Assembly (NCBI RefSeq): GCF_003286085.1
Contig: NW_020825332.1
Span: forward strand, 801,001-865,000
Source: Drosophila persimilis
Taxonomy: Eukaryota > Arthropoda > Insecta > Diptera > Drosophilidae
Length of the DNA: 64,000 nt
Direction: 5' to 3'
Position numbers and translations under genes: made by a program. The notes beneath the pieces are model-generated. The model did not search any database. It saw only the letters and a program-made list of their open reading frames with translations, and was not told the DNA's origin. Shown here one piece after another: positions 50,863 to 60,192 of this stretch (positions are counted from its first letter, which is position 1; the number at the start of each line of letters is the position of its first letter).

Positions 50863-52300
50863 ATGCTGCTCGTCGGCAACGCAATCTGGAAGTGGAGCCG
50901 TCTCTTCGGTGGTAAATAAATAATTCAGATGGAAAACCGAATCCTAATTGATACTCTCTCTGTGTGAAGCCCTGCTACTGCTGCTGGGAGTGCTCAGGAC
51001 TGCCTCAGGCCTATCCTCGCGGGTCCTGGAGCTGAGCGATCGGTTCATCGATGTCCGTCACGAGGGCCAGTGGCTGGTGATGTTCTATGCCCCGTGGTGC
51101 GGCTACTGCAAGAAGACGGAGCCAATATTCGGTCTGGTGGCGCAGGCGCTGCATGCCACCAATGTGCGGGTGGGGAAACTCGATTGCACCAGGTATCCGG
51201 CATCTGCGCGCGAGTTCAAGGTGCGCGGCTATCCCACGATAATGTTCATCAAGGGCAACATGGAGTTCACCTACAACGGCGACCGGAGTCGCGACGAACT
51301 CGTGGACTATGCCCTGCGCATGTCCGGGCCGCCCGTGCAGCTCGTGACGCGCACAGAGAGCGTGGATATGCTCAAGGGATCGCACACGATCTTCTTCATG
51401 TTCGTCGGCCAGCAGGAGGGCGTCGTCTGGGACACGTACTATGCGGCAGCGGAGGGCTACCAGGAGCACGGCTTCTTCTATGCCACCAGCGAGGACATTG
51501 CCGCCCAGCACTTTGACTTCGAGAAGCTGCCGGCGGTTATCGTCTACAAGGAGGAGCAGCACCACTTCTATCCGCACGGCCATGTGGCCCACGAGATGGA
51601 CCCCAACGAGGTGAACGAAACGATCTTCCAGTGGGTCAATGTGGAGCGGTTTACCCTCTTCCCCAAGGTCACGCGCTTCAACATCCACCAGCTGCTGAAG
51701 ACCCAGAAATACCTGGTCCTGGCCGTCGTCCAGGAGGATAAACTCAGCCAGATCGCCACGCACGAGCTGGAGTTCCGCGACATGGTCGAAGGCGTTATCC
51801 GGAAGCACAGGCCGCGGTATCACAACAAATTTCAGTTTGGATGGGTGAGCATGGTCCTTCTGTTGAAAGGAGGGGGCCCTCTCTAGCATTCGTTGCTCCC
51901 TTTTTTGCAGATTGGCGAGCCCGCCATCGCCCATTCCATCATCCTGGACCAGCTGCCGACCCCGCATCTGATAGCGATCAATTCGAGCACCCAGCACCAC
52001 TTCATACCCGACGACGATCCCATGCAGATGACGCCGCAGGCCCTCCACCTCTTCCTCGAGTCCATCAGCAACGAGAGCGCCATCGCGTATGGCGGCGACA
52101 CCTACTTTGTGCGCTGCAATCGGGCGCTGTTCGAGCTGAAACGTTCGCTGAAGGACATGTGGAAGGGGAATCCCGTGCTGACGACCGTCATCTTTGGCCT
52201 GCCGCTGGGCTTCCTCTTGCTGATCATGTACTCCATATTCTGCGGTGATTGCCTCGTCACCGAGGAGGACCAGGACGAGGATCACGAGAAAAAGGAGTAA
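50863..52300 (+). CDS. CG5027: TMX3-like transmembrane thioredoxin (CG5027 orthologue)
   Basis: Exons 50863-50911, 50970-51844 and 51911-52300 join in frame to give 437 residues (human TMX3 has 454). The first exon carries the ATG; the codon split across intron 1 (G|CC) completes a hydrophobic leader (ALLLLLGVLRTASG). A thioredoxin domain follows with the redox centre WCGYCKK (Cys60 and Cys63) and the cis-proline loop RGYPTIMFIKG. Two further thioredoxin-like regions lack CxxC, as in TMX3. A single membrane segment near the end (TVIFGLPLGFLLLIMYSIF) leaves an acidic cytosolic tail ending DHEKKE. The product is expected to be an ER membrane oxidoreductase acting on disulfides in the lumen. The tail is only an approximate di-lysine signal. 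The gene is convergent with PDCD-5, with 297 bases between stop codons. Confidence 0.92.
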
Positions 52301-52516
52301 TCCCAATCTAGAGCAATTTTTCTACTGCTTTCATCTTAAGCCAAAGTCTAGTCCTATGTTTAGAGAACTCTTTCCCATCTCATCTCGAAGGATGCGATGC
52401 GGAGGATACAGCATACAGATCGATCTCCCATCCGCCTTTAGAGGTGTTTGCATTTGCATTTGCAGATATAGAAACGTGTTCCGTGTGCATCTTGTTTTCG
52501 TTTTAAGTTATTAAGA

Positions 52517-52522
52517 AATAAA
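52517..52522 (+). terminator. Poly(A) signal of CG5027
   Basis: AATAAA lies 217 bases after the stop codon, in the short space before the convergent PDCD-5 gene. Confidence 0.7.
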
Positions 52523-52596
52523 AGTATTTAGCAAAGAGAAAGAGACTTAGGCCTACGAGGAGGAGCATCTGCATCTGGATCCGCAACTGCGGTCAA

Positions 52597-53332
52597 TCAG
52601 CAGCCGTAATCTTCATCATCGTCGCTGTCTATGGCCGCCCGGCGGCGGTCGTACTTCACTGTGGACTTGCTCTGCGGCATCTGGGCATTGATGCTCTCCA
52701 GGATGCTCACGAACTGAGCGTCGTCCAGTTTGCCGCGCACCTGCCCCATCTGGGCCATGCGGATGACCATGTTCTCGAACATCTGGGCCTTTTCTGGCTT
52801 GCTCACTTTCAGTGTGTTGACTGCAATCGAGATTTTGAAGCATTCTGAAGCATGGGTGAGATCCGAAATCTGTACTTACGGCGGGCACGTGCCTGCTGGT
52901 CGAGCACCTGGGAGAGGATCGAGTGCTTCATCTCCTCCTGGGCACGCATCTGCTCCTGCTGGGCCTGCTGTTTTTCGGCATCGTTGCCACCGCCGCCGCC
53001 CTGAAAGGAGTCAAAGGTAAAGGGTCACTGCAGGACAAGAGCTTTAAGGAACAGGTGTGGATGACTCATGGCAGAGAGCGGGACAGAGAATGAGAGAAGA
53101 TACATATCCAACGGTTGCATCCTCCACTCCGCCCACTGGCAGGCACTTTTTCTTTTTGATTGTTTAATCATTTTCCACAGACTTCTCTTTCTCTCGTCTA
53201 TTTATGGAATTATTTGTTCAATAATTCGTTGCCGGGTGGTCGGCCGTCTTCAAGGGGCGCTGCACTTACGATTTGCGACTGCATCTGGGACATGCGCTGG
53301 GCGCGTAGGGCATCTAAATCGCCATCAGACAT
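52597..53332 (-). CDS. PDCD-5: Programmed cell death protein 5 (TFAR19/PDCD5)
   Basis: Minus-strand exons 53332-53270, 53000-52880 and 52820-52597 give 135 residues (human 125). The protein starts MSDGDLDALRAQRMSQMQSQ, continues with a Gln/Glu-rich helix and the family signature ILSQVLDQQARARLNTL, then KPEKAQMFENMVIRMAQMGQ. It ends with the KYDRRRAAIDSDDDEDYG tail, matching the acidic end of PDCD5. A Gly-rich insert (GGGGG) begins exon 2. PDCD5 is a small helical, DNA-binding-fold protein implicated in apoptosis and, in other systems, in TIP60 and CCT/tubulin regulation. Exon phases and donors (GTAAGT twice) are canonical. It is divergent from MED10, with 232 bases between start codons, around a pair of DRE sites. 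Confidence 0.93.
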
Positions 53333-53427
53333 TTTTGTTTATATTTAAATATTAACTTTTGTTAGAGAATCGAACAATTTTGTCGGTATTAATAGCATGA
53401 AGCACGCAAAAGTGTGACAGCGGGCAG

Positions 53428-53455
53428 TATCGATATATATGACTACCTATCGATA
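53428..53455. promoter_or_regulatory. Pair of TATCGATA (DRE) sites in PDCD-5/MED10 divergent promoter
   Basis: Exact TATCGATA words lie at 53428-53435 and 53448-53455, 20 bases apart, roughly midway between the two start codons (53332 minus, 53565 plus). DREF bound at such sites drives growth and housekeeping genes in flies, and CGATA in this setting also binds BEAF-32. No TATA box is needed or seen. Confidence 0.75.
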
Positions 53456-53564
53456 GATCAACAATCGACTCATAATTGCGTAGTGCAGAAAGGGAAGCAC
53501 CGCAGAGAAAGAAAATAAAAATTAGAAAAGTGTACAACTAATAGAGTGCATCTCTTGCCTAAAT

Positions 53565-54036
53565 ATGTCTGCACCGCTGGAGAACCTGGAGACGCAGCTG
53601 GAGATGTTCATTGAGAATGTGCGGCAGATACGCATAATCGTCAGCGACTTCCAGCCGCAGGGTCAGAACGTCCTCAACCAGAAAATGTAAGACATGTCAA
53701 TGGAAATGAAGCGACACACAATACACTCTACTCTTTCTTTTCTGTGGAACCTGTAGCAACAGCCTGGTCACCGGCCTGCAGGAGATCGACAAACTGCGCA
53801 ACCAGGTACAGGACGTGTATGTGCCCTTCGAGGTGTTCTTCGACTACATCGACCAGGACAAGAATCCGCAGCTCTACACCAAGGACTGCGTGGAGAAGGC
53901 CCTGGCCAAGAACGAGGAGGTCAAGGGCAAGATCGAGAGCCTCAAGAAGTTCAAGTCGAATCTGCTGCTCGAGCTGTACAAGACGTTTCCCAACGAAATG
54001 AATAGCTATCGTGCGTACAGAAAGGACTCCATGTGA
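53565..54036 (+). CDS. MED10: Mediator complex subunit 10
   Basis: Exons 53565-53686 and 53757-54036 are joined at a codon split AT|C and encode 133 residues (human 135). The sequence runs MSAPLENLETQLEMFIENVR, IRIIVSDFQPQGQNVLNQK, GLQEIDKLRNQ, then VPFEVFFDYIDQDKNPQLYT, the MED10/Nut2 core. It ends with a lysine-rich helix and SYRAYRKD. MED10 is in the middle module of Mediator and bridges activators to RNA polymerase II in the nucleus. The protein is wholly typical. It is followed by a poly(A) signal and then the tRNA gene. Confidence 0.95.
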
Positions 54037-54099
54037 AGAGTCCCATCCTCTAACCCTAAGCCCTGAAAACCATGTAGTTTTGTAAGCCTAACGTATTTC

Positions 54100-54105
54100 A
54101 ATAAA
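54100..54105 (+). terminator. Poly(A) signal of MED10
   Basis: AATAAA lies 64 bases after the stop codon. Confidence 0.75.
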
Positions 54106-54284
54106 TTTTATACATATATACACGAATTTTGTCCAATTTCATTTCCAATTGTTGGTTACTTTGTGTTCTGTTCTTTAAGCCTGTCTTTGGGTCGTGTTTT
54201 CCAGTGTCCGTCGCATTGTTGTAACAGGATTCCGGGTGCCGGGTCGGATTTCAAGAACCCCATTTTGCAAAAAAATTTCCGAAG

Positions 54285-54382
54285 GCTCCTGTGGCGCAAT
54301 TGGTTAGCGCACGGTACTTATAATCAGTATTCAGTGTCTATGAGCAATGCCGGGGTTGTGAGTTCGAGCCTCACCTGGAGCA
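54285..54382 (+). tRNA. tRNA-Ile (anticodon UAU) with 24-nt intron
   Basis: A D-arm GCGC/GCGC encloses the AATTGGTTA loop. The anticodon stem is CGGTA/TGCCG with loop CTTATA+A (anticodon TAT), and the T-arm is GTGAG-TTCGAGC-CTCAC. The only long interruption lies one base 3' of the anticodon, 54323-54346, the canonical position for a nuclear tRNA intron. The acceptor stem GCTCCTG pairs with CTGGAGC except for one U-U opposition at pair 6-67. The discriminator base is A at 54382. Intron-bearing Ile-UAU genes are conserved across animals. It decodes AUA. The gene sits between MED10 and Hsc20 and is followed by a T7 terminator. Confidence 0.95.
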
Positions 54383-54405
54383 AGTTGTATGTGTCGCGTT
54401 GGCAC

Positions 54406-54412
54406 TTTTTTT
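54406..54412 (+). terminator. RNA polymerase III terminator
   Basis: Seven T residues lie 24 bases after the 3' end of the tRNA-Ile gene. Confidence 0.85.
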
Positions 54413-54588
54413 GTCTTTTGCATCTTTCTCTTCTTGTTTTTCTTTTCTTTCGGGTCTTTTCTAAGCACTTTTGCATTTAACGAATATTATTTTAATAATT
54501 ATAAGTGGCAAAAATTAATTGAATAAAGTTTTTGAATAAAAGCCCTCATCCCAGTATGCTGCGTTGTACAACACTACTCTTACTTTAA

Positions 54589-54599
54589 GTGTGTGGCCA
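54589..54599. promoter_or_regulatory. Motif-1-like element upstream of Hsc20
   Basis: AGTGTGGCCAG (reverse complement CTGGCCACACT) resembles motif 1 with one change (GGTCACACT to GGCCACACT). It lies 104 bases before the ATG at 54703 and suggests a TATA-less housekeeping promoter. Confidence 0.4.
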
Positions 54600-54702
54600 G
54601 ACCAATGGAAAATACTCGAACAGCTGACTATTGTTTTTATTTGCACAAACTTGTGTAATACAAAGCTTGTGTTTGCGAGAGCCCTTTTGTTTATGGTTAA
54701 GT

Positions 54703-55580
54703 ATGCGTTCTGTGGTTGGTGTTCTGAAAAGTGCATTGATAGCAACAAATTTTGCTGGAAGTGCCAGAGTGGGAGTGCCATATGGTGTAGTAGCTAGGCG
54801 GAAATTCGGAGCCGCCGCCTCCACCGCGACTCCGGCTTGCTGGAATTGCGAAAAGAAGTCGGTGCTGAAGCAGCACATGATCTGCTCGGAGTGCGGACAC
54901 CTGCAGGATGTAGATGCGGCTATAGTGAGTAGATAGCTAGCTATCCATGGATGGCAGACTGACAGACTGGCAGGCTATAAACAGCTTCGTTTCCGATCGT
55001 TTTAGAACTACTTTGAGCTGCTGAGCTTTCCCACAAACTTCAACCTGGAGGGGCAGCAACTGACACAGCGTTTCCGCCAGCTGCAGACCCTGGTGCATCC
55101 GGACAAGTTCAGCAACAAGTGAGTCCCAATCAGCAGCGATCAGCAACCCAATCAAATTGGCTTTCCTTTCCCTCCCTCTCGCCGAGCAGAACCTCTCGAG
55201 AGCAAACCAATTCCGCGGACTGGAGCTCCCTCATAAACAAGGCCTACAAGACACTCGCCATGCCGATAGAGCGCGGACAGTACCTGCTGCAGCTGGAGGG
55301 CCAGCAGATGCCGGAGGACAATAGTACGCTCAACAAGGAGTTCCTTATGGCCATGATGGAGCGCAACGAGGAGGTGGAGGAGGCGGAGGACAGCACGGAG
55401 CTCGACAAACTCAATGCACAGATTGTCCGGGAACTGGAGGCCCTGGTCCAAAAGCTGGGCATCCAATTCGAGGCCAAGGACCTGGCCAGCGTCAAGGGCA
55501 CCCTCGTGGAGATGAAGTATCTGCTGAGCATCCAGGCGAGCATCAAGCAGAAGCAACAAAGCCTGTTGGGCGGCAGCTGA
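54703..55580 (+). CDS. Hsc20: HscB/Hsc20 mitochondrial J-domain co-chaperone
   Basis: Exons 54703-54924, 55006-55118 and 55190-55580 join in frame to give 241 residues. The open frame extends further 5', but MRSVVGVLKSALIATNFAGS is the natural mitochondrial presequence, so I start at 54703. Two CxxC pairs (CWNC at 46-49 and CSEC at 61-64) form the metal-binding N-terminal domain found in animal HSCB. The J domain follows, with HPD at 105-107 (LVHPDKFSNK) and the helix IV region WSSLINKAYKTLAMPIERGQY. A C-terminal helical bundle that contacts the ISCU scaffold ends IKQKQQSLLGGS. The protein stimulates the mitochondrial Hsp70 to hand Fe-S clusters from ISCU to recipients. Two AATAAA signals follow (55688 and 55718). 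The position matches l(3)72Do/Hsc20 in melanogaster. Confidence 0.94.
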
Positions 55581-55687
55581 AGACTCGATATTCCAGTCTC
55601 GGGAGCAATCGATAACCGAAACACACCTCTGCCTGCCGACCAGCTGATTGGAAAAGTGGCCAAAAAACAACCTAAGAAGAAGAAACC

Positions 55688-55723
55688 AATAAACTAAGCT
55701 ATAAACAAATATCGGCAAATAAA
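55688..55723 (+). terminator. Poly(A) signals of Hsc20
   Basis: AATAAA occurs at 55688-55693 and again within AAATAAAATT at 55718-55723, 108-143 bases after the stop. Confidence 0.65.
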
Positions 55724-55970
55724 ATTCGCCATGTAATTAGTGACAATGACATATGGTAGTCGATGACTAACTAGTTTTTATCGCATCCGTTAACTGGCAT
55801 AACTGTTGCTTCAACTGTTGCTGTTGCTGTTGCTGTGAGAGAATGCCCGTTGAGTGTGGCTTAAAGCGCAGGGCTCTCAGAGTCTGAGTTTGTTCTTCCC
55901 CCGCATCGAGCGCTGCCTGTACCCGGATCCGAATAGAACGAAACCCTTGCACCCTCGACGACAGTAAACA

Positions 55971-56015
55971 GTACGAGTACTAGTACGGGTACGGGTTCGG
56001 GTACGGGTACGGGTA
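55971..56015. repeat. TACGGG/GTACGA hexamer repeat
   Basis: Tandem TACGGG-type hexamers with small variations (TACGAG, TACTAG, TTCGGG) lie about 140 bases upstream of the TATA box of the first hydrolase gene. Confidence 0.85.
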
Positions 56016-56155
56016 ATGTAATCAATTAATCGCAGCGCTATCTATTGGACTGAAATCAGAAGCGGTAAGAGCGGAGGGTAGGGAGGAGAGGGAAGCCCTC
56101 GTGCAGCCCCTGTTGTCGCGTCATCGAGCGATTGTTTACCCACAAATGGGCTGTC

Positions 56156-56192
56156 TATAAATTTGAGTGTGCTCGCCATAGCATTGGGCAGT
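56156..56192 (+). promoter_or_regulatory. TATA box and initiator of first gamma-glutamyl hydrolase gene
   Basis: TATAAAT at 56156-56162 is followed by a CAGTTC initiator-like start near 56189-56192, giving a leader of about 60 bases to the ATG at 56251. A TATA promoter contrasts with the housekeeping-type motifs of the genes upstream and suggests regulated or tissue-specific expression. Confidence 0.55.
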
Positions 56193-56250
56193 TCTTGGTC
56201 AACGCTGAAGGCGCTCACACGACACACGACACACGACAGAATAGAATACA

Positions 56251-57759
56251 ATGCGCATTATAATGCATCGACTTGCATTCGGCTGTCTGCTGGTTCTGGG
56301 TAGCCTCCTTGTGGCAGCTTCGGCGAACAGTTCCCCTGTGATTGGTGTGCTCACGCAGGAGGTCTACACGGATGGATTGATTTCGCGACATTTCGAGAAC
56401 AAAACCAGCTACATAGCCGCCTCGTATGTCAAGTATCTGGAGGGTGCTGGTGCCCGAGTGGTGCCCATTTGGTGAGTGGACCACAGACACAGATACTCTC
56501 CATTTGAAAAGAGATCTTATCGTGGCGGTGGAAATCCCAGAACCTACGATAAGATTGAGAGGAGACAAACGTGTTTATTTGTAGAACAGAAATACGTTAA
56601 TATACGCGAAAAGCGAAACGATAAGATTGCCGAAAATGTAATTAATAAACCATTTTCTTGATATCTCGAAAGGATTGGACGTAATCGCAGCTACTACGAA
56701 GATCTCATGCACAAGATAAACGGGTGAGTGACTGGCCAAAATGATGATCATGCTTACAATCGAAAAGTATATCAACGAATTCCTCCTCTCCATAAATCAT
56801 CGATGTCTAGGGTTCTCCTGCCTGGAGGTGCAACGTGGTTCAACCAGAGCAATGGCTACGCCGACGCGGGGGAACATCTCATCCAATTGGCAGTGCAACT
56901 GAATGACAATGGCACCTTTATGCCCGTCTGGGGCACTTGTCTGGGCATGGAGCTGCTCGTCTACAAGCTGGCCAATGGCACCGACCATCGCATCAGTTGC
57001 CGGGCATCTGGCATGGCCCTGCCCATGGTGTTCAAAGAAGGTACATTCCAATCAATCAACCCTTCTCTGATAAACTGATACGCTCATCGAACAATCGGCA
57101 TGCTTTGATCCCTCGTCTCGATAGATTACAAGCAGAGTCGTCTGTTCAATGCCAGCAGGGAGGATGTTGTGGCTCTGATGGTCGCGAATAATGTCACCTA
57201 TCACTACCATCAGTTCTGCTACACAGAGGCGGACTTTGTGCGGGATAAGCTGAACAAGTCGTGGCGCGTGGTATCTCTGAACAACGACCTGGACGGCGTC
57301 GAGTTCATCTCCACCATGGAGCATCTGAAGTATCCCTTCTACGGCGTTCAGTTTCATCCGGAGAAGCCGCTCTACGAGTTCGTGCGGTCGAGCATTCCCC
57401 ACTCGGCCGCGGCGGTGCTGAGTGGGCAGTACCTGGCCGACTTCTTTGTGAACGAGGCCCGCCGGAGCCCCCAGACCTTCGCCAATGAAACGGAGCAGGC
57501 GCGGATGCTCATCTACAACTACAAGCCGGAGTATACCTCGATACTGGGCTCCTCGTATGTCCAGCAATATCTGTTCAACAACAAGGAAATGCAACTGGAG
57601 GAGGTTGGTTCGGAGGGGGGAGATGATGGGGACGACTCGCCCAGCTACTATCCCGGCAATGCGTACGGAAATGGAAAAGGAGCTGCTGCATTCCTCTCCA
57701 TCGGCAGTGGCCCCCTCCTCGTTCTTCTGGCAATGGGACTATCTTCAATTGACTTCTGA
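56251..57759 (+). CDS. Gamma-glutamyl hydrolase paralogue 1 (secretory, possible GPI anchor)
   Basis: Exons 56251-56471, 56673-56723, 56811-57040 and 57125-57759 join in frame to give 378 residues, longer than human GGH (318). It opens with a signal peptide ([20 protein letters not shown]), then the class-I glutamine-amidotransferase-like core: [30 protein letters not shown] and LLPGGA. The nucleophile elbow is [12 protein letters not shown] (Cys134) and the catalytic histidine is in [10 protein letters not shown] (His245). NRS, NQS, NGT and NKS are possible glycosylation sites. The enzyme removes gamma-linked glutamates from folate polyglutamates in lysosomes or outside the cell. Beyond the usual end there is an acidic Gly/Asp/Ser linker and a hydrophobic tail ([19 protein letters not shown]) resembling a GPI-attachment signal. 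It is related to melanogaster CG32155-type genes; I do not assign which paralogue. Confidence 0.92.
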
Positions 57760-60192
57760 TTTTCCCTTGAAATCAGCTTGCAGGCCATGCAGCAGTGCGT
57801 TTTAATTCAGGGAAATTCGCAATCCGAAAGACTGTGCTCCTCTGCGCTCTCTCCTCGCATTCTCCTTCAACGCCATGCCACACCACTAGCCCGATTATTC
57901 TGCCCTTGCTTGGAAGTTGCGTCAAGTGGATTTTTTAATTACAACACTTGTGCTCACTCGACTACAGAATGCACTTTGTTAACTGAAATTACAGCTGTTT
58001 GATTTGTAGATTGGATAAGGGGGGAGGGCATCACCAGGAATGCGCAGATCTCCGCTCGAAAATGCCAAAGAGGAAGCCGGCTTTAAGATATGTATTATTT
58101 CTCTTCTTGCCACCATCCCAGCGATCTTGACAGCGGGATATACAATGTACACACATGCCATAGTATGCTCGATCCCCCTGATTCGTATGGGATCTATAGG
58201 GAGAGACTTACTCGCACTTTGACGAGCAAGAGAATGCGAGAGAAATTAGGAAGAGAAGAAAGAACGCGCGATTGCAATGCACTCACAACCCACTCCAACT
58301 CACTCGCACCAACAGCTGATCTCGCCGTGCAGTGGGAGAGAGCTGGGAGGAGAGAGCAGAGCAATTGGCAAAAGTAGCCAACGAGAGAGGATGAGTGGTG
58401 AGGGGAGAGCCGATTGGGAAGAAGAGCACGAGAGCATGGACTATGAACGGTCTCGCTTGTACCGCTCTCGCATTAATTTTTTCGCCAGGTCCACACGTGC
58501 ACTCGCTCCGCTTTCCGGGCCGTTAAAACCGTTAAAATATCGTGCAGGTGTGCAGTGCATTGTTTCATTGTTTAAAAATTAAACATTTCCAAAAATAGTT
58601 TGTTCATGGAAGGAAAAATGTTTGCAAAATGAAGGCCAGTGGCAGCGGCGGGGCAACGCCACAAAAGGCAGAGTGGCGCAAAAAAAAAACAAAAAATAAG
58701 CTAAAAATGCATTATCCATTTGATATGGATATTGTTCGATATATATACGTATAAGCATATTATGACATCACTTTTTGTTTCGTTCGTTCACGGGCAGAGC
58801 AGCTAAGCGATCAGCTGCGGCGCTCTCATTCCAAGGTGTCTCTCTTGCAGGGCGAGGCATTCCGAGTGCCTGCCCAAAATACAAGATACAACCTGTGCTC
58901 GGCATAATCGGTATTTCTTTGAATGTGTGCGTGTGCCTTTACGTTTTCGGTTCGGATCAGAAAATATGTCGTCGGCGTAGGGCAACAACAAAAATGCAGC
59001 AAGGAGCACGCTTATGGGTCCAAAGAGATGAAAGGGTTTGTTTTTGAGGTGAGTTTTTGTTCGCACTCTTTGCATACTGCTTGTTTTTTTCTCTCTTAAT
59101 TTTCTTAGGAATGTTCATAAAGTTTTATAATAGTTCGTGGGTGTTTTTTTTTTAATAATAATTTCTTGTTTACGACTTTAGCGACGGACTCAGCTCTCTC
59201 GCTATCCCGCTCTCTCTTACATATATATGGTCCTAGGTCCTCCCTTGGTCTTAGGCTTTGCGGCTTTGATTGCCGAACACCCTCTAAGCTCGTCGCCACA
59301 ACAGCCACTCATCGTTACCATATATATATATGTTAGCCATTCATACCGTACCCTCATTTACCTCAGCAGAGCTTCTAAGGAGAGAAGAAGACTAAGAAGA
59401 CTTGACTCCTACTCACGTACATATAGTAATTTTAATTTAAACTATTTGGAAACTATATTTGTTTATCTAAAATTCATATAAATCGCATTCCAAATATTAC
59501 AAATCAACAAAATATTAACATATACAATGTAAACTCACGGAACACCGGTTCCATTGAAGGCCAAGCATACATATATGCCATTTATAAAGGGCGGATGAGT
59601 TATCAATTCGATATTGTCGAGATGTGCGAGAGCTCGCCTTGTCATGATGGATGAATGATCTTCGAAGACCTCCGGCAAAAATTTATTAACACTGTTTACT
59701 TGCTCTACCGGCTCTTATGCATATATCCATGATTCACGATTTAGTAAAGAACTTTTGAAGCACCTCGGTGCTTATCTCACGATATGTCACATGTCGATCT
59801 GGCACTATCTGTTAAGACTTGCACCAAAATTCGGAAGTTAAGGCAAGCGGCGTGATATGAAACGCAAAACACAATCAAAAACGTATATAAAATATACCAT
59901 ACACGATAGATATACAGAATGTGTCTCTTTTGGGCGCAAACACTAATTTACAGGGCTCTCCAACGCCTGACAGCATACGGATTTTGTGCTATCTACTATA
60001 CCACGACAAAGGTCAGCAGAAGAGCAGCTTTGGACAGCACGGGCTCTTTCTCCAAGACGCACGCATTTCCATATGCGCGAAATGCATTGGAAGCCCATCG
60101 ATCGCACTTGCTTAGATTTCTCAGTCGTGTTTTGGCTCTTCGAGAAATCAGAACGCTTGGCAAACAAATAAAACACACAAAGGCACAGAGAC
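57760..60192. other. Spacer between hydrolase paralogues
   Basis: This is 2.4 kb without a recognised gene. The part from about 58.2 kb holds GAGAG words that could bind GAGA factor. From about 59.1 kb it is AT-rich with TATATA runs near 59220 and 59318-59331. A good TATA sequence (TATATAAAATAT, about 59884-59895) lies 300 bases upstream of the second hydrolase gene and may be its promoter. No poly(A) signal AATAAA is evident shortly after the first gene. Confidence 0.45.
59884..59895 (+). promoter_or_regulatory. Candidate TATA box for second hydrolase gene
   Basis: TATATAAAATAT would place a start near 59915-59920, giving an unspliced leader of about 275 bases to the ATG at 60193. That leader would contain several short upstream ATGs. 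This is a candidate only. Confidence 0.3.

Noticed and set aside
51011..52306. 431-residue minus-strand frame across the TMX3 gene
   Set aside because: It is a codon-bias shadow of the CG5027 coding exons and reads straight through that gene's intron.
59160..59545. Possible solo LTR (AT-rich block with TATATA runs)
   Set aside because: No matching terminal dinucleotides, target duplication or primer-binding site could be identified.
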